From NCBI GenBank assembly GCA_036391875.1, contig DASVZA010000003.1, positions 1-64,000 on the forward strand: 64,000 nucleotides of DNA, in the 5' to 3' direction. Shown piece after piece: positions 24,983 through 37,600 of the stretch (the first letter of the stretch is position 1; every line of letters starts with the position of its first letter). The notes beneath the pieces were generated by a model. That model worked only from the letters and a program-made list of their open reading frames with translations. It ran no database searches and was not told where the DNA came from. The DNA comes from Parasulfuritortus sp036391875. Lineage in GTDB: Bacteria > Pseudomonadota > Gammaproteobacteria > Burkholderiales > Thiobacillaceae. Position numbers and translations under genes: made by a program.

Positions 24983-25426
24983 TCAGGCGCCGACCTGCAG
25001 CCAGAAGGTGACTGGCCCGTCGTTGACCAGGGCCACCTTCATGTCGGCGCCGAATTCGCCGGTGGCCACCGCCGGATGGCTGGCGCGGGCCCGGGCCGCC
25101 AGGTAGTCGAACAGCCGGCGCCCCTCGTCGGGCGGCGCGGCCGAGGAGAAACTGGGCCGGGCCCCCTTCCTCGTGTCGGCCGCCAGGGTGAATTGGGAGA
25201 CCAGCAGCAGGCCGCCGCCGACATCCTGCAGGGAACGGTTCATCTTACCCTCGTCGTCGCCGAACACCCGGTAGCCGAGCAGCCGCGCCAGCAAGCGGTC
25301 GGCGACCGCTTCGTCGTCGCCGCGCTCGACCCCGACCAGGACCAGCAGGCCCGGCCCGATCTCGCCCACCGTGCGGCCTTCCACCCGCACGCTCGCTTCG
25401 CTTACCCTCTGCAATAATCCGATCAT
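24983..25426 (-). CDS. dtd: D-aminoacyl-tRNA deacylase
   Basis: 147 residues, the usual DTD length. It starts MIGLLQRVSEASVRV and contains LLLVSQFTLAADTRKGARPSF, holding the SQxT active-site motif, and the C-terminal NDGPVTFWLQV with the cross-subunit GP motif. It frees tRNAs mischarged with D-amino acids or glycine. It is divergent from the MBL hydrolase gene, the starts being 23 bases apart. Confidence 0.96.
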   Translation of the reverse strand: MIGLLQRVSEASVRVEGRTVGEIGPGLLVLVGVERGDDEAVADRLLARLLGYRVFGDDEGKMNRSLQDVGGGLLLVSQFTLAADTRKGARPSFSSAAPPDEGRRLFDYLAARARASHPAVATGEFGADMKVALVNDGPVTFWLQVGA

Positions 25427-25449
25427 CGACTCAGTACCCGATCCAATCC

Positions 25450-26088
25450 ATGAAACATATCGTCATCCCGGTCACCCCCTACCAGCAGAACTGCTCCCTG
25501 ATCTGGTGCGAGGCCACTCGCCGCGCCGCCCTGATCGACCCGGGTGGCGACGAGGATCGCCTGCTGGCGGCGGTCGAACAGCACGGCCTGCAACTGGAAA
25601 AGCTGCTGCTCACCCACGGCCACCGCGACCATGCCGGCGCCGCCGGCCTGCTGTCTGAACGCCTCGGCATCCCGATCGAAGGACCGCACCAGGACGACGC
25701 CTTCCTGCTCGACGCACTGCCCCAGCAAAGCGCGCTGTTCGGCTTTCCCCACGTCGACGCCTTCCGGCCCGGCCGCTGGCTGCACGACGGCGACCGGGTC
25801 ACGGTCGGCGAACTCATCCTGGACGTATTGCACTGCCCCGGCCACACCCCCGGCCACGTGGTCTTCTACCAGCCCGAGGCCCGGATGGCCTTCGTCGGCG
25901 ACGTGCTGTTCAAGGGATCGATCGGCCGGACCGACTTCGAGCGGGGCAACTACCGCGCCCTGATCGATTCGATCCGCGGCAAGCTGTGGCCGTTGGGCGA
26001 CGACGTGGTGTTCGTGCCCGGCCACGGCGCGCTGTCCAGCTTCGGCCATGAGCGACGGACCAACCCCTTCGTCGGCGACGACGTCTAG
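25450..26088 (+). CDS. MBL-fold hydrolase, glyoxalase II-like (YcbL type)
   Basis: 212 residues with a full metallo-beta-lactamase site: THGHRDHAG near residues 57-65 (HxHxDH), CPGHTPGH near 131-138, FVGDVLF near 154 and VPGHG near 193. The short single-domain form lacks the glutathione-binding C-terminal extension of GloB and resembles YcbL, a thioester hydrolase. It is convergent with the 2OG oxygenase, the stops being 7 bases apart. Confidence 0.9.
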   Translation: MKHIVIPVTPYQQNCSLIWCEATRRAALIDPGGDEDRLLAAVEQHGLQLEKLLLTHGHRDHAGAAGLLSERLGIPIEGPHQDDAFLLDALPQQSALFGFPHVDAFRPGRWLHDGDRVTVGELILDVLHCPGHTPGHVVFYQPEARMAFVGDVLFKGSIGRTDFERGNYRALIDSIRGKLWPLGDDVVFVPGHGALSSFGHERRTNPFVGDDV

Positions 26089-26095
26089 GGCGTGT

Positions 26096-26710
26096 TCAGC
26101 GCCGTTTGAACCAGCCGGTCAGGGCCAGGCGCTGGCGCCGGGCCGGCAGCACCTCGTGCCAATAAAGTTCGGACAGGAAGGTGACCAGGGTGCCACCGGT
26201 CGGCACGATGTCGAAGCTCTCGCCTTCGCCCGACGGATCGGTCCAGAAACGCAACTGCCCGCCGTCAGCGGCGGTCCAGTCCTCGTTGAGATAGACGATG
26301 CTGGTCAGTGCCCGGCGGTCGTCATCGCGGAAACGGTCCAGGTGCTTCTTGTAATAGGCGCCGGCCGGATAGACCGCGAAATGGGACTCCAGCTCGTTGA
26401 GGCCGAGGAAGAACTCGCGGTTGACCTGCTGCCGCAGCAATTCGGTCGCCGCCTGATAGCGCCGGACAGCGGGATGGGGATCGTCCGCCTCCAGCCAGAG
26501 GATGGCGTCGCCCCGGATCTCGGAGATCACCTCCGGCATGCCGGAGCCGACCCCGGCCCGGTGGAAGGCGCCCTCGGCATGGCGGCGCAGGCTCTCGGCG
26601 CGCAATTCGGCCACCGTATCCGGTTCCAGGAAATCGGCCAGCACGCACCAGCCCTTGTCGGCCAGTTCTCCCAGGATGACATTCAACTTGTCTTCATTCA
26701 TGGACCGCAT
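26096..26710 (-). CDS. 2-oxoglutarate-Fe(II) oxygenase (prolyl 4-hydroxylase-like)
   Basis: 204 residues with the double-stranded beta-helix motif set: FAVYPAGAYYKKHLDRF (His and Asp iron ligands, HxD near residue 124), then SIVYLNEDW, VPTGGTLVTFLSELYWHEVLPAR (distal His near 187) and a following Arg that would bind 2-oxoglutarate. Related proteins hydroxylate prolines or other residues of ribosomal or translation proteins. It is monocistronic. Confidence 0.87.
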   Translation of the reverse strand: MRSMNEDKLNVILGELADKGWCVLADFLEPDTVAELRAESLRRHAEGAFHRAGVGSGMPEVISEIRGDAILWLEADDPHPAVRRYQAATELLRQQVNREFFLGLNELESHFAVYPAGAYYKKHLDRFRDDDRRALTSIVYLNEDWTAADGGQLRFWTDPSGEGESFDIVPTGGTLVTFLSELYWHEVLPARRQRLALTGWFKRR

Positions 26711-26841
26711 TGTCCCAAATATCCGGCCGATCGGGAAACCGGGGCCGGCACATAGTTACCTGACGGACAACAAAATTTCCGATTTATAGCGCCGCCCAAC
26801 TATGGTTAGATTGAAGCGAAGCACGTTATGTATCGAAGCAC

Positions 26842-27147
26842 ATGACCTACTGTCTCGCCATCAACGTCAACGAAGGAATCGGGTTCTGTTCCGATTCCCG
26901 GACCAACGCGGGCAACGACAACATCGGCACCTACTCCAAGATGCACGCCTTCACCTGGCCCGGCGACCGGTCCTTCGTGCTGCTGTCGGCCGGCAACCTG
27001 GCCACCACCCAGGCCGTGGTCAAGAAGCCCAATTCGGACGCATCCAACGGCCTGGCACCCAACCTGACCACCGTCCGTTCCATGCAGGAGGCAGCCGGCG
27101 ACGAGCACCGGGTCTACAATTTCCCGGGCAAATCGTCGGAAAGCTGA
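26842..27147 (+). pseudogene. Truncated Anbu-type proteasome peptidase
   Basis: Codes for 101 residues, against about 240 in intact Anbu proteins. The N-terminus MTYCLAINVNEGIGFCSDSR, the TNAG and TYSKMHAF segments, and SFVLLSAGNLATTQAVV are typical Anbu, including the Thr after Met that serves as nucleophile. After about residue 60 the similarity fades; a shortened LTTVRSMQEAAGDEHRV piece follows, then a stop. Most of the catalytic domain is gone, so it is very likely inactive. A decayed transglutaminase-type gene of the same cluster lies beyond the P-type ATPase at 29846. Confidence 0.75.
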
Positions 27148-27243
27148 GCCGCCGCGATGCAGGCCGTAACCGGGGCGGCCGCGGCAATGCAGTTCCCACT
27201 CGAAACACGTTGCCCCAGGCGGGGCGAGCCATGAGGCCGGAGC

Positions 27244-29781
27244 ATGTCGACCCACTTTCCTAGCGGACTCAACCAAGCTGAAGTCGCCGAGCGGCGCGCC
27301 CGGGACGGCTACAACGACCTGGCCGCCGACCAGCATCGGCGGCTCTGGCAGATCGCCCTCGAGGTGGCCCGGGAGCCGATGTTCCTGCTCCTGCTGGCGG
27401 CCGGCGCCATCTACTTCGCCATGGGCGACGCGCACGAGGCCGCCATCCTGCTCGGTTTCGTCGCCATCATCATGGCGGTCACCATCTTCCAGGAGCAGCG
27501 CACCGAAAAGGCCCTTGAGGCGCTGCGCGACCTGTCCAGTCCGCGCGCCATCGTCATCCGCGACGGCGAGGCGGTCCGCATCCCGGGCCGCGAGGTGGTC
27601 AGCGACGACATCGTCATGCTGGTCGAGGGCGACCGGGTGCCGGCCGACGGCACGCTGCTCGAAGCCCACGAACTGGCCGCCGACGAATCCATGCTGACCG
27701 GCGAATCGGTCGCCGTCGCCAAGTTCCCCGGCGCCGCCGGCGGCGCCGCGCCGGAGCAGGCCGACCGGGTCTGGGCCGGCACCCTGGTGGTGCGCGGCCA
27801 GGGCCTGATGCGGGTCACCGCCATCGGCAGCCGGACCGAGCTGGGCCGGATCGGAAAATCGCTGCAGGAAGTCGCGGTCGGCGGCTCGCCGCTGCAGCAG
27901 GAAATAGCCGTCCTGACCCGGCGCCTGGCCGTGATCGGCGTCGGCCTCTGCCTTGTCGCCGCCGCGCTCTACGTCGCCTTCCGCGGCGGCTGGCTGAACG
28001 GCCTCCTGGGCGGCATCACCCTGGCCATGAGCATCCTGCCTCAGGAATTCCCGGTCATCCTGATCGTGTTCCTGGCCATGGGCGCCCGCCGCATCGCCCG
28101 TGAGGGCGTGCTGACAAGGCGTCTCAACGCCATCGAGACCCTGGGCGAGACCACCGTGCTGTGCGTCGACAAGACCGGCACCCTGACCCACAACCGCATG
28201 GCGCTGGCCGCCCTCATGGTCGACGGCCGGCTGCTCCGGGTGGCCGACCTGAGCAGCCCGGAAACGCTGCCCGAGTCCTATCACGAATTGCTCGAATACA
28301 GCGTCCTGGCCAGCGAGATCGAGCCGCACGACCCGATGGAGCAGGCCTTCCACCGCTTCGCGGGCGACTGCCTGTCCGGCACCGAGCACCTCCATCCGGA
28401 CTGGGACCTGGCCCGCGAATACGAGCTGTCGCCCGAGCTGATGGCCATGTCCCACCTCTGGCGGCCGGGCAATGGCGCGGCGCACGTAGTCGCCGCCAAG
28501 GGCGCACCGGAGGCCATCGCCGACCTGTGCCACCTGCCGGCCGAGGCCTGCGCCGAAGTCGCCGCCTGGGCCGAGCGCATGGCGGACCAGGGCCTGCGCG
28601 TGCTGGGCGTGGCCAAGGCCGAGCACCGCGGCGGCGACTGGCCGGCGATCCAGCACGACTTCGACTTCAGCTTCATCGGCCTGGTCGGCCTGGCCGATCC
28701 ACTGCGCGAGGAGGTGCCGGCGGCGATCGCCGAATGCCGCCAGGCCGGCATCCGGGTGGTGATGATCACCGGCGACCATCCTCGCACCGCCCGGGCCATC
28801 GCCGGCGCCGCCGGCATCGAGCACGACCGGGTCCTGACCGGCGCCGAACTGGGCGCCATGAACGCCGCCGAACGCACCCGCTGCGTGCGCGAGGTGGGCG
28901 TGTTCGCCCGGGTCACGCCGCAACAGAAGCTGCTCATCGTCGAGGCGCTCAAGGCGGCCGGCGACACCGTGGCGATGACCGGCGACGGGGTCAACGACGC
29001 GCCGGCGCTCAAGGCCGCCCACATCGGCATCGCCATGGGCAAGCGCGGCACCGACGTCGCCCGCGAGGCGGCCGCACTGGTCCTGCTCGACGAGAACTTC
29101 GCCACCATCGTCTCGGCCGTCCGCCTCGGCCGGCGCATCTTCGCCAACCTGCGCCAGGCGATGATCTACGTCTTCTCGGTGCACATCCCGATCGTCCTGC
29201 TCACCATCCTGCCCATCCTGTTCGGCTGGCCGCTGGTGCTCGCCCCCATGCACATCGCCTTCATGGAACTGGTCATCGACCCCGCCTGCTCGGTGGTGTT
29301 CGAGGCCCGGCCCGGCTCGGCCGACCTGATGCGGCGTCCGCCCCGGCCCCGGACCGAACGGCTGGTCGGCACCCGGCACCTGCTGCTGGCGGTGACCCAG
29401 GGGCTGCTCGCCAGCGCCGTGGTTGCGCTCTATTACCACTGGCTGCTGGCGCACGGCGACGGCGAGGCCGAGAGCCGGGCCGCCGCCTTCGTCGCCCTCA
29501 TCGTTTCCAATGCCGCCATGGTGGTCAGCAGCCTGTCCAGCCGGGCCGGCCTCGGCCACGCCCTGGGCAGCATCGGCCGGGTCGCCGGCCTGGTGCTCGG
29601 CGCCACCCTGATCGCCCTGGTCGCGGCGACCGGGCTGCCGTTCCTGGCCGAGGCCTTCCGTTTCTCGCCGCCGACCCCGGCGGCCTGGCTCGCCGCCTTC
29701 GCCGTCGGCACGGCCTGCCTGATTCCGTTCGAGGCCGCCAAATGGCTGGCGGCGCGGCTGAGCGCCCGATCCGGCGAGTGA
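27244..29781 (+). CDS. Cation-translocating P-type ATPase (P2-like)
   Basis: 845 residues. It has an N-terminal cation-ATPase domain (LNQAEVAERRARDGYNDL), an actuator domain with LTGES near residue 157, the phosphorylation motif DKTGTLT with Asp309, a nucleotide-binding domain, MITGDHP and GDGVNDAPAL near 580, and a six-helix C-terminal membrane part. The helix-4 ion-site motif reads LPQEFP instead of the PEGLP of classical Ca2+ pumps or CPC of heavy-metal pumps, so the ion is uncertain. No metal-binding N-terminal CxxC domain. It lies between two decayed Anbu-cluster genes and upstream of glgP on the same strand. Confidence 0.92.
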   Translation: MSTHFPSGLNQAEVAERRARDGYNDLAADQHRRLWQIALEVAREPMFLLLLAAGAIYFAMGDAHEAAILLGFVAIIMAVTIFQEQRTEKALEALRDLSSPRAIVIRDGEAVRIPGREVVSDDIVMLVEGDRVPADGTLLEAHELAADESMLTGESVAVAKFPGAAGGAAPEQADRVWAGTLVVRGQGLMRVTAIGSRTELGRIGKSLQEVAVGGSPLQQEIAVLTRRLAVIGVGLCLVAAALYVAFRGGWLNGLLGGITLAMSILPQEFPVILIVFLAMGARRIAREGVLTRRLNAIETLGETTVLCVDKTGTLTHNRMALAALMVDGRLLRVADLSSPETLPESYHELLEYSVLASEIEPHDPMEQAFHRFAGDCLSGTEHLHPDWDLAREYELSPELMAMSHLWRPGNGAAHVVAAKGAPEAIADLCHLPAEACAEVAAWAERMADQGLRVLGVAKAEHRGGDWPAIQHDFDFSFIGLVGLADPLREEVPAAIAECRQAGIRVVMITGDHPRTARAIAGAAGIEHDRVLTGAELGAMNAAERTRCVREVGVFARVTPQQKLLIVEALKAAGDTVAMTGDGVNDAPALKAAHIGIAMGKRGTDVAREAAALVLLDENFATIVSAVRLGRRIFANLRQAMIYVFSVHIPIVLLTILPILFGWPLVLAPMHIAFMELVIDPACSVVFEARPGSADLMRRPPRPRTERLVGTRHLLLAVTQGLLASAVVALYYHWLLAHGDGEAESRAAAFVALIVSNAAMVVSSLSSRAGLGHALGSIGRVAGLVLGATLIALVAATGLPFLAEAFRFSPPTPAAWLAAFAVGTACLIPFEAAKWLAARLSARSGE

Positions 29782-29845
29782 ATAGCCGAATCATCGGCAT
29801 GCTTCTTGCTGTTCATGTCAGGCACACCCGCCGACCCGAACATAC

Positions 29846-30372
29846 ATGTCCATCCATATCGCCATCCGGCACACCACCCGCTACGTCGACTCCTCGCTGG
29901 AGCGGCTCCAGGTCCAGGCCGCCGGCCTGACCGACGGCCGCTACGCCATCGCCCGCAATGGCCGGGGCATCCTATTGAAAAACACCGGCGTTCGGGGCGA
30001 ATATGTCGCCGGGGTGCGCTACCGCGCCTGGCAGCCGCCCTCGGCCCTGCATCCCACCATCGGCCCGCATTCGCCGCCGGTGTTCGATGTCATCGATCTC
30101 TGGAACAATCGCGCGATCGCCGGCTGCACCTACCAGGTCATGCATCCGGGCGGCCGCAATACGAGCGGTTCCCGGTCCATGCCTACGAGGCCGAGTCGCG
30201 CCGCCACAGCCGCTGCCAGGCCATGGGCCACAGCATCGGTTACTATGCACAGCCGCCCTGGACCGGTCCGCTGCCCCGCTTCAGGCCGGGCGGCACACTG
30301 GTCGGCCCCATGGCCCCGCCGAACGAAGAGTCGGCGGGCGAATATCCCTATACGCTGGACTTACGCAGATAG
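29846..30372 (+). pseudogene. Remnant of a DUF2126/transglutaminase-like gene
   Basis: The first ~14 codons (MSIHIAIRHTTRY) match the start of the long transglutaminase-like proteins of the Anbu cluster, about 1100 residues when intact. They run straight into what is normally the far C-terminal part: DSSLERLQVQAAGL, then VAGVRYRAWQPPSALHPTIG, and VFDVIDLWNNRAIAGCTYQV. This is a large in-frame internal deletion. At about 30163, after GGRN, one base is missing. The expected continuation (YERFPVHAYEAESRR, ending in PYTLDLRR) is found in the +1 frame and stops at 30372. Two independent lesions make it non-functional. It ends 12 bases before glgP. Confidence 0.82.
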
Positions 30373-30384
30373 GCTTGAAGAGAG

Positions 30385-32922
<2,538 letters not shown>

Positions 32923-32934
32923 CCGCACCGCTTC

Positions 32935-32957
32935 CGGCCCGGGACCTGCCCGGGCCG
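32935..32957 (+). terminator. Stem-loop terminator after glgP
   Basis: CGGCCCGGG, loop ACCTG, CCCGGGCCG: nine GC pairs, 13 bases after the glgP stop, followed by a pyrimidine-rich tract (TTCCGCTTTCCGTCTT). Confidence 0.6.
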
Positions 32958-33140
32958 TTCCGCTTTCCGTCTTGACGCCAAATTACATCTGCAAACAGTT
33001 GTAACGGCACTGAACGAAGTCGGCCGCCGACACTCCACCCTCAGATCGCCCCGCCCCGGAATGCAGCCGACTTGCCCCATGACCGGCAAGTCAACGGATA
33101 ATGCCGACCAGTGGCCCGGCGACCGGCTTGTCATCAGGCG

Positions 33141-33258
33141 TTAAGGAAACGCTGATTTATTCGTCATACCCGCGAAGGCGGGTATCCAGTTCTTTGATTC
33201 GACTGGGTTCCCGCCTGCGCGGGAACGACAAAAAATGGATAAATCAGTGCCTACTTAA
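33141..33258. repeat. 118-bp palindromic MITE-like element
   Basis: The ends are inverted repeats: TTAAGGAAACGCTGATTTAT (33141) and, read from the other strand, TTAAGTAGGCACTGATTTAT (33258-33239), 16 of 20 identical. Inside, GTCATACCCGCGAAGGCGGG is mirrored by CCCGCCTGCGCGGGAACGAC, so the whole element can fold into one long hairpin. A related copy is at 42277-42359 and a possible end at 7745. No coding capacity. It lies in the 437-base gap between glgP and the RND operon, where no gene is visible. Confidence 0.75.
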
Positions 33259-33359
33259 GTCACAAGGCCGAAAATCGGATGTTTGATACGGACCGGACCG
33301 CCGGCCCGATCCCCCTGTGGGGCGGATCGGACCGCGGCTTCCCGAGACAAGGTTTCGAC

Positions 33360-34565
33360 ATGAGCAATTGGCAGACATCGTTGCGCCGGGGCGCGTTCTG
33401 GCTGGCCATCCTGGCCCTGCTGGCAGCCGGCGGCTATTACCTGTTTTTCCGGCAAGGTGCGGAAACGCCGGCCGGCGCCGACCGACGCGCCGAGAGGGGC
33501 CGGCCCACGCCGGTGGTCACCGCGACGGTGCGCACCGGCAAGGTCGACGTCTACCTGAACGGCCTGGGCACCGTCACCCCGACCAACACCGTGACGGTCA
33601 AGAGCCGGGTCGACGGCCAACTCATGCGGGTGCTGTTCCGCGAAGGCCAGACGGTCAAGGCCGGCCAGCTGCTGGCCGAGATCGACCCGCGCCCGTTCCA
33701 GGCCCAGCTCACCCAGGCCGAGGGCCAACTGGCCCGCGACCAGGCCCTGCTGCAGAACGCCCGCCTCGACCTGGAACGCTACCGCACCCTGTACGCCCAG
33801 GACTCGACCTCCCAGCAGCAGCTGGCCACCCAACAGGCGCTGGTCCAGCAGTACGAAGGCACGGTCAAGATCGACCAGGGCGCGGTCGCCAACGCCCGGC
33901 TGCAGCTCGACTACACCCGGATCAGCGCGCCGCTGGCCGGCCGGGTCGGCCTGCGCCAGGTCGATCCGGGCAACATCGTCCACGCCTCCGATGCCACCGG
34001 CCTGGTGGTGATCACCCAGGAACAGCCGATCGGCGTGGTGTTCAGCCTGCCCGAGGACGACCTGCCCCAGGTCACCGGCCCACTGAACAAGGGCGCGACC
34101 CTGCCGGTGCTCGCCTACGACCGGGACGGCCAGACCCGCCTGGCCGAAGGCCGCCTGGCCAGCGTCGACAACCAGATCGACACCACCACCGGCACGGTCA
34201 AGCTCAAGGCCAGCTTCGCCAACCGCGACGGCAGCCTGTTCCCGAACCAGTTCGTCAACGTCCGCCTGCAGGTGGCGACCCTGCGCGACGCCGTCCTGGC
34301 GCCGACCGCCGCCATCCAGCACGGCGCCCAGGGCAGCTACCTCTACGTGGTCAAGCCTGACGACACCGCGACCGTGCGCCCGGTCAAGACCGGCCCGGCC
34401 GAGCACGGCATGACCGCGATCGAAAGCGGCCTGGCCGCCGGCGAACGGGTGGTGCTGGAAGGCACCGACCGGCTGCGCGAAGGGATGAAGGTCAAGCTCG
34501 CCGGAGCGGGCGGCGGCGCCCAGAACGGCGGCAAGAAGGCCAAGCGCGCCAAGGAACCGCAATGA
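33360..34565 (+). CDS. mdtA: RND efflux periplasmic adaptor, MdtA-like
   Basis: 401 residues from ATG 33360 (MSNWQTSLRRG), with AAGG upstream; the in-frame start at 33279 adds a segment that does not look like protein. It has an N-terminal membrane anchor (residues 12-28), the first lipoyl half (GLGTVTPTNTVTVKSRVDG), an alpha-hairpin, the second lipoyl half (ISAPLAGRVGLRQVDPGNIV), a beta-barrel and a lysine-rich tail. It bridges the RND pumps to the outer-membrane channel. It is the first gene of mdtA-mdtB-mdtC-OMF; no regulator is adjacent. Confidence 0.92.
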   Translation: MSNWQTSLRRGAFWLAILALLAAGGYYLFFRQGAETPAGADRRAERGRPTPVVTATVRTGKVDVYLNGLGTVTPTNTVTVKSRVDGQLMRVLFREGQTVKAGQLLAEIDPRPFQAQLTQAEGQLARDQALLQNARLDLERYRTLYAQDSTSQQQLATQQALVQQYEGTVKIDQGAVANARLQLDYTRISAPLAGRVGLRQVDPGNIVHASDATGLVVITQEQPIGVVFSLPEDDLPQVTGPLNKGATLPVLAYDRDGQTRLAEGRLASVDNQIDTTTGTVKLKASFANRDGSLFPNQFVNVRLQVATLRDAVLAPTAAIQHGAQGSYLYVVKPDDTATVRPVKTGPAEHGMTAIESGLAAGERVVLEGTDRLREGMKVKLAGAGGGAQNGGKKAKRAKEPQ

Positions 34566-34621
34566 CCCGCGCGACCGCCGCCGGCCCGCGCTGCGCCTGA
34601 CCGGACATCCGCCGCCCGGCC

Positions 34622-37600
34622 ATGAATCCGTCCCGCCAGTTCATCCTCCGCCCCGTCGCCACCTCGCTGCTGATGGTGGCGATCCTGCTGGCCGGCATCC
34701 TGGCCTACCGGATGCTGCCGCTGGCCGCCCTGCCCGAAGTCGACTACCCGACCATCCAGGTGGTGACCCTCTATCCCGGGGCCAGCCCGGACGTGATGAC
34801 CTCCTCGGTGACCGCCCCGCTGGAGCGCCAGTTCGGCCAGATGCCGGGCCTGAACCAGATGTCCTCGTCCAGCTCGGGCGGCGCCTCGGTGATCACCCTG
34901 CAGTTCAACCTAAACCTGTCGCTCGATGTCGCCGAACAGGAGGTCCAGGCCGCCATCAACTCGGCCGGCAACCTGCTGCCCGGCGACCTGCCGGCGCCGC
35001 CGATCTACAGCAAGGTCAACCCGGCCGACGCGCCGATCCTGACCCTGGCGCTGACCTCCAAGACCCTGCCCCTCTACCAGGTCGAGGACCTGGCCGACAC
35101 CCGCCTGGCGCAGAAGATCTCTCAGCTGTCCGGGGTCGGCCTGGTCAGCATCAGCGGCGGCCAGCGGCCGGCCGTGCGCATCCGCGCCAACCCCAAGGCC
35201 CTGGCCGCCTACGGCATGAGCCTGGAGGACCTGCGCACCGCCATCGGCAACGCCAACGCCAACCAGGCCAAGGGCAGCTTCGACGGCCCGCAGCGCGCCT
35301 CGACCATCGACGCCAACGACCAGATCCGCTCGGCGGCCGAATTCCGCGACCTGGTGGTCGCCTACCGCAACGGCGCGCCGATCCGGCTCGCCGACGTGGC
35401 CGACGTGGCCGACGCCGCCGAGAACGTGCGCCTGGCCGCCTGGAGCGACCGTGTGCCGGCCGTGATCCTCAACATCCAGCGCCAGCCCGGCGCCAACGTC
35501 ATCCAGGTGGTCGACCGCATCAAGCAGCTGCTGCCCAAGCTGCAGCAGTCGCTGCCGGCCTCGGTCCAGGTCGGCGTGCTGACCGACCGCACGGTCACCA
35601 TCCGCGCCTCGGTCAAGGACGTGCAGTTCGAGCTGATGCTGGCCATCGCCCTGGTGGTGATGGTGATCTTCCTGTTCCTGCGCAACGCGGCGGCCACTTT
35701 CATCCCCAGCGTCGCGGTGCCGCTCTCCCTGGTCGGCACCTTCGGCGTCATGTACCTGGCTGGCTTCAGCGTCAACAACCTGACCCTGATGGCGCTGACC
35801 ATCGCCACCGGCTTCGTGGTCGACGACGCCATCGTCATGATCGAGAACATCGCCCGCTACATCGAGCAGGGCGAAGCGCCGCTCAAGGCCGCGCTGAAGG
35901 GCTCGGAGCAGATCGGCTTCACCATCATCTCGCTCACCTTCTCGCTGATCGCGGTGCTGATCCCGCTGCTGTTCATGGGCGACGTGGTCGGCCGCCTGTT
36001 CCGCGAGTTCGCCATCACCCTGGCGGTCGCCATCCTGATCTCGGCCGTGGTCTCGCTGACCCTCACCCCCATGCTCTGCGCCAAGCTGCTGCGCCACAAG
36101 CCCGAATCCGAGCAGGGCCGCTTCTACCACGTCACCGGCCAATGGTTCGAGGCCGGCATCCGCCACTACGGCCGGATGCTGGACTGGGTGCTCGACCGCC
36201 AGGGCGCGACCCTGCTGGTGGCGCTCGGCACCCTGGTGCTCACCGTGCTGCTCTACGTCTACATCCCCAAGGGCTTCTTCCCGGTCCAGGACACCGGCGT
36301 GATCCAGGGCATCTCGGAGGCGCCCCAGTCGATCTCGTTCGCCGCCATGGCCGAGCGCCAGCAGGCCCTGGCCGACACGATCCTGCGCGACCCGGCGGTC
36401 GCCAGCCTGTCCTCCTTCATCGGCGTCGACGGCGTCAACACCACCCTCAACAGCGGCCGCATGCTGATCAACCTCAAGCCGCGCGACCAGCGCGACGGCG
36501 CCGAGACGGTGATCCGCCGGCTGCAGCCGGAGCTGGCCAAGGTGCCGGGCATCCGGCTCTACCTGCAGCCGGTGCAGGACCTCACCATCGAAAGCCGGAT
36601 CTCGCGCACCCAGTACCAGCTCGCCGTGCAGGACACCCATCTCGACGAACTGGCGGTCTGGGTGCCGAAGCTGGTCGACCGCCTTTCGCGCCTGCCCCAG
36701 CTGGCCGACGTGACCAGCGACCTGCAGGACAAGGGCCTGCAGGCCTACGTCGACATCGACCGCGACACCGCCGGCCGGCTGGGCATCACCCCGGCGGCGA
36801 TCGACAACGCGCTCTACGACGCCTTCGGCCAGCGCCTGATCTCGACCATCTTCACCCAGGCCAACCAGTACCGGGTGGTGCTGGAGGCGAAGCCCGAATT
36901 CCGGATCGGCCCGGAGGCGCTGAACGGCATCTATCTCACCTCCAGCGGCGGCACGCAGGTGCCGCTCGGCGCCATCGCCAAGGTCAGCCAACGCCATGCC
37001 CCGCTGGCAATCAACCACATGGGCCAGTTCCCGGCCGCCACCGTGTCGTTCAACCTGGCGCCCGGCGCCTCGCTCGGCGACGCGGTCCAGGCCATCGAAT
37101 CGGCGGAAAAGGAGATCGGCCTGCCGGCCAGCGTGCAGACCGGCTTCCAGGGCGCGGCGCTGGCCTTCCGCGCGGCGCTCAGCAACGAGGTGTTCCTGCT
37201 GCTGGCGGCGGTGGTCACCATGTACATCGTGCTGGGCGTGCTCTACGAGAGCTACATCCATCCCATCACCATCCTCTCCACCCTGCCCTCGGCCGGGGTC
37301 GGGGCGCTGCTCGCCCTGATGGTCTCCGGCAACGACCTCGGCGTCGTCGCCATCATCGGCATCGTGCTGCTGATCGGCATCGTCAAGAAGAACGCCATCA
37401 TGATGATCGACTTCGCCCTCGACGCCGAACGGCACGAAGGCAAGCCGCCGCGCGAGGCGATCCGCCAGGCCTGCCTGCTGCGCTTCCGGCCGATCCTGAT
37501 GACCACCATGGCGGCCCTGCTCTCGGCCCTGCCGCTGATGCTCGGCAGCGGCATGGGGGCCGAGCTGCGCCAGCCGCTCGGCATCACCATGGTCGGCGGC

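Noticed and set aside
33279..33359. Longer N-terminus for the MdtA-like adaptor
   Set aside because: The extra residues precede a normal membrane anchor, and the ATG at 33360 has the better ribosome binding site.
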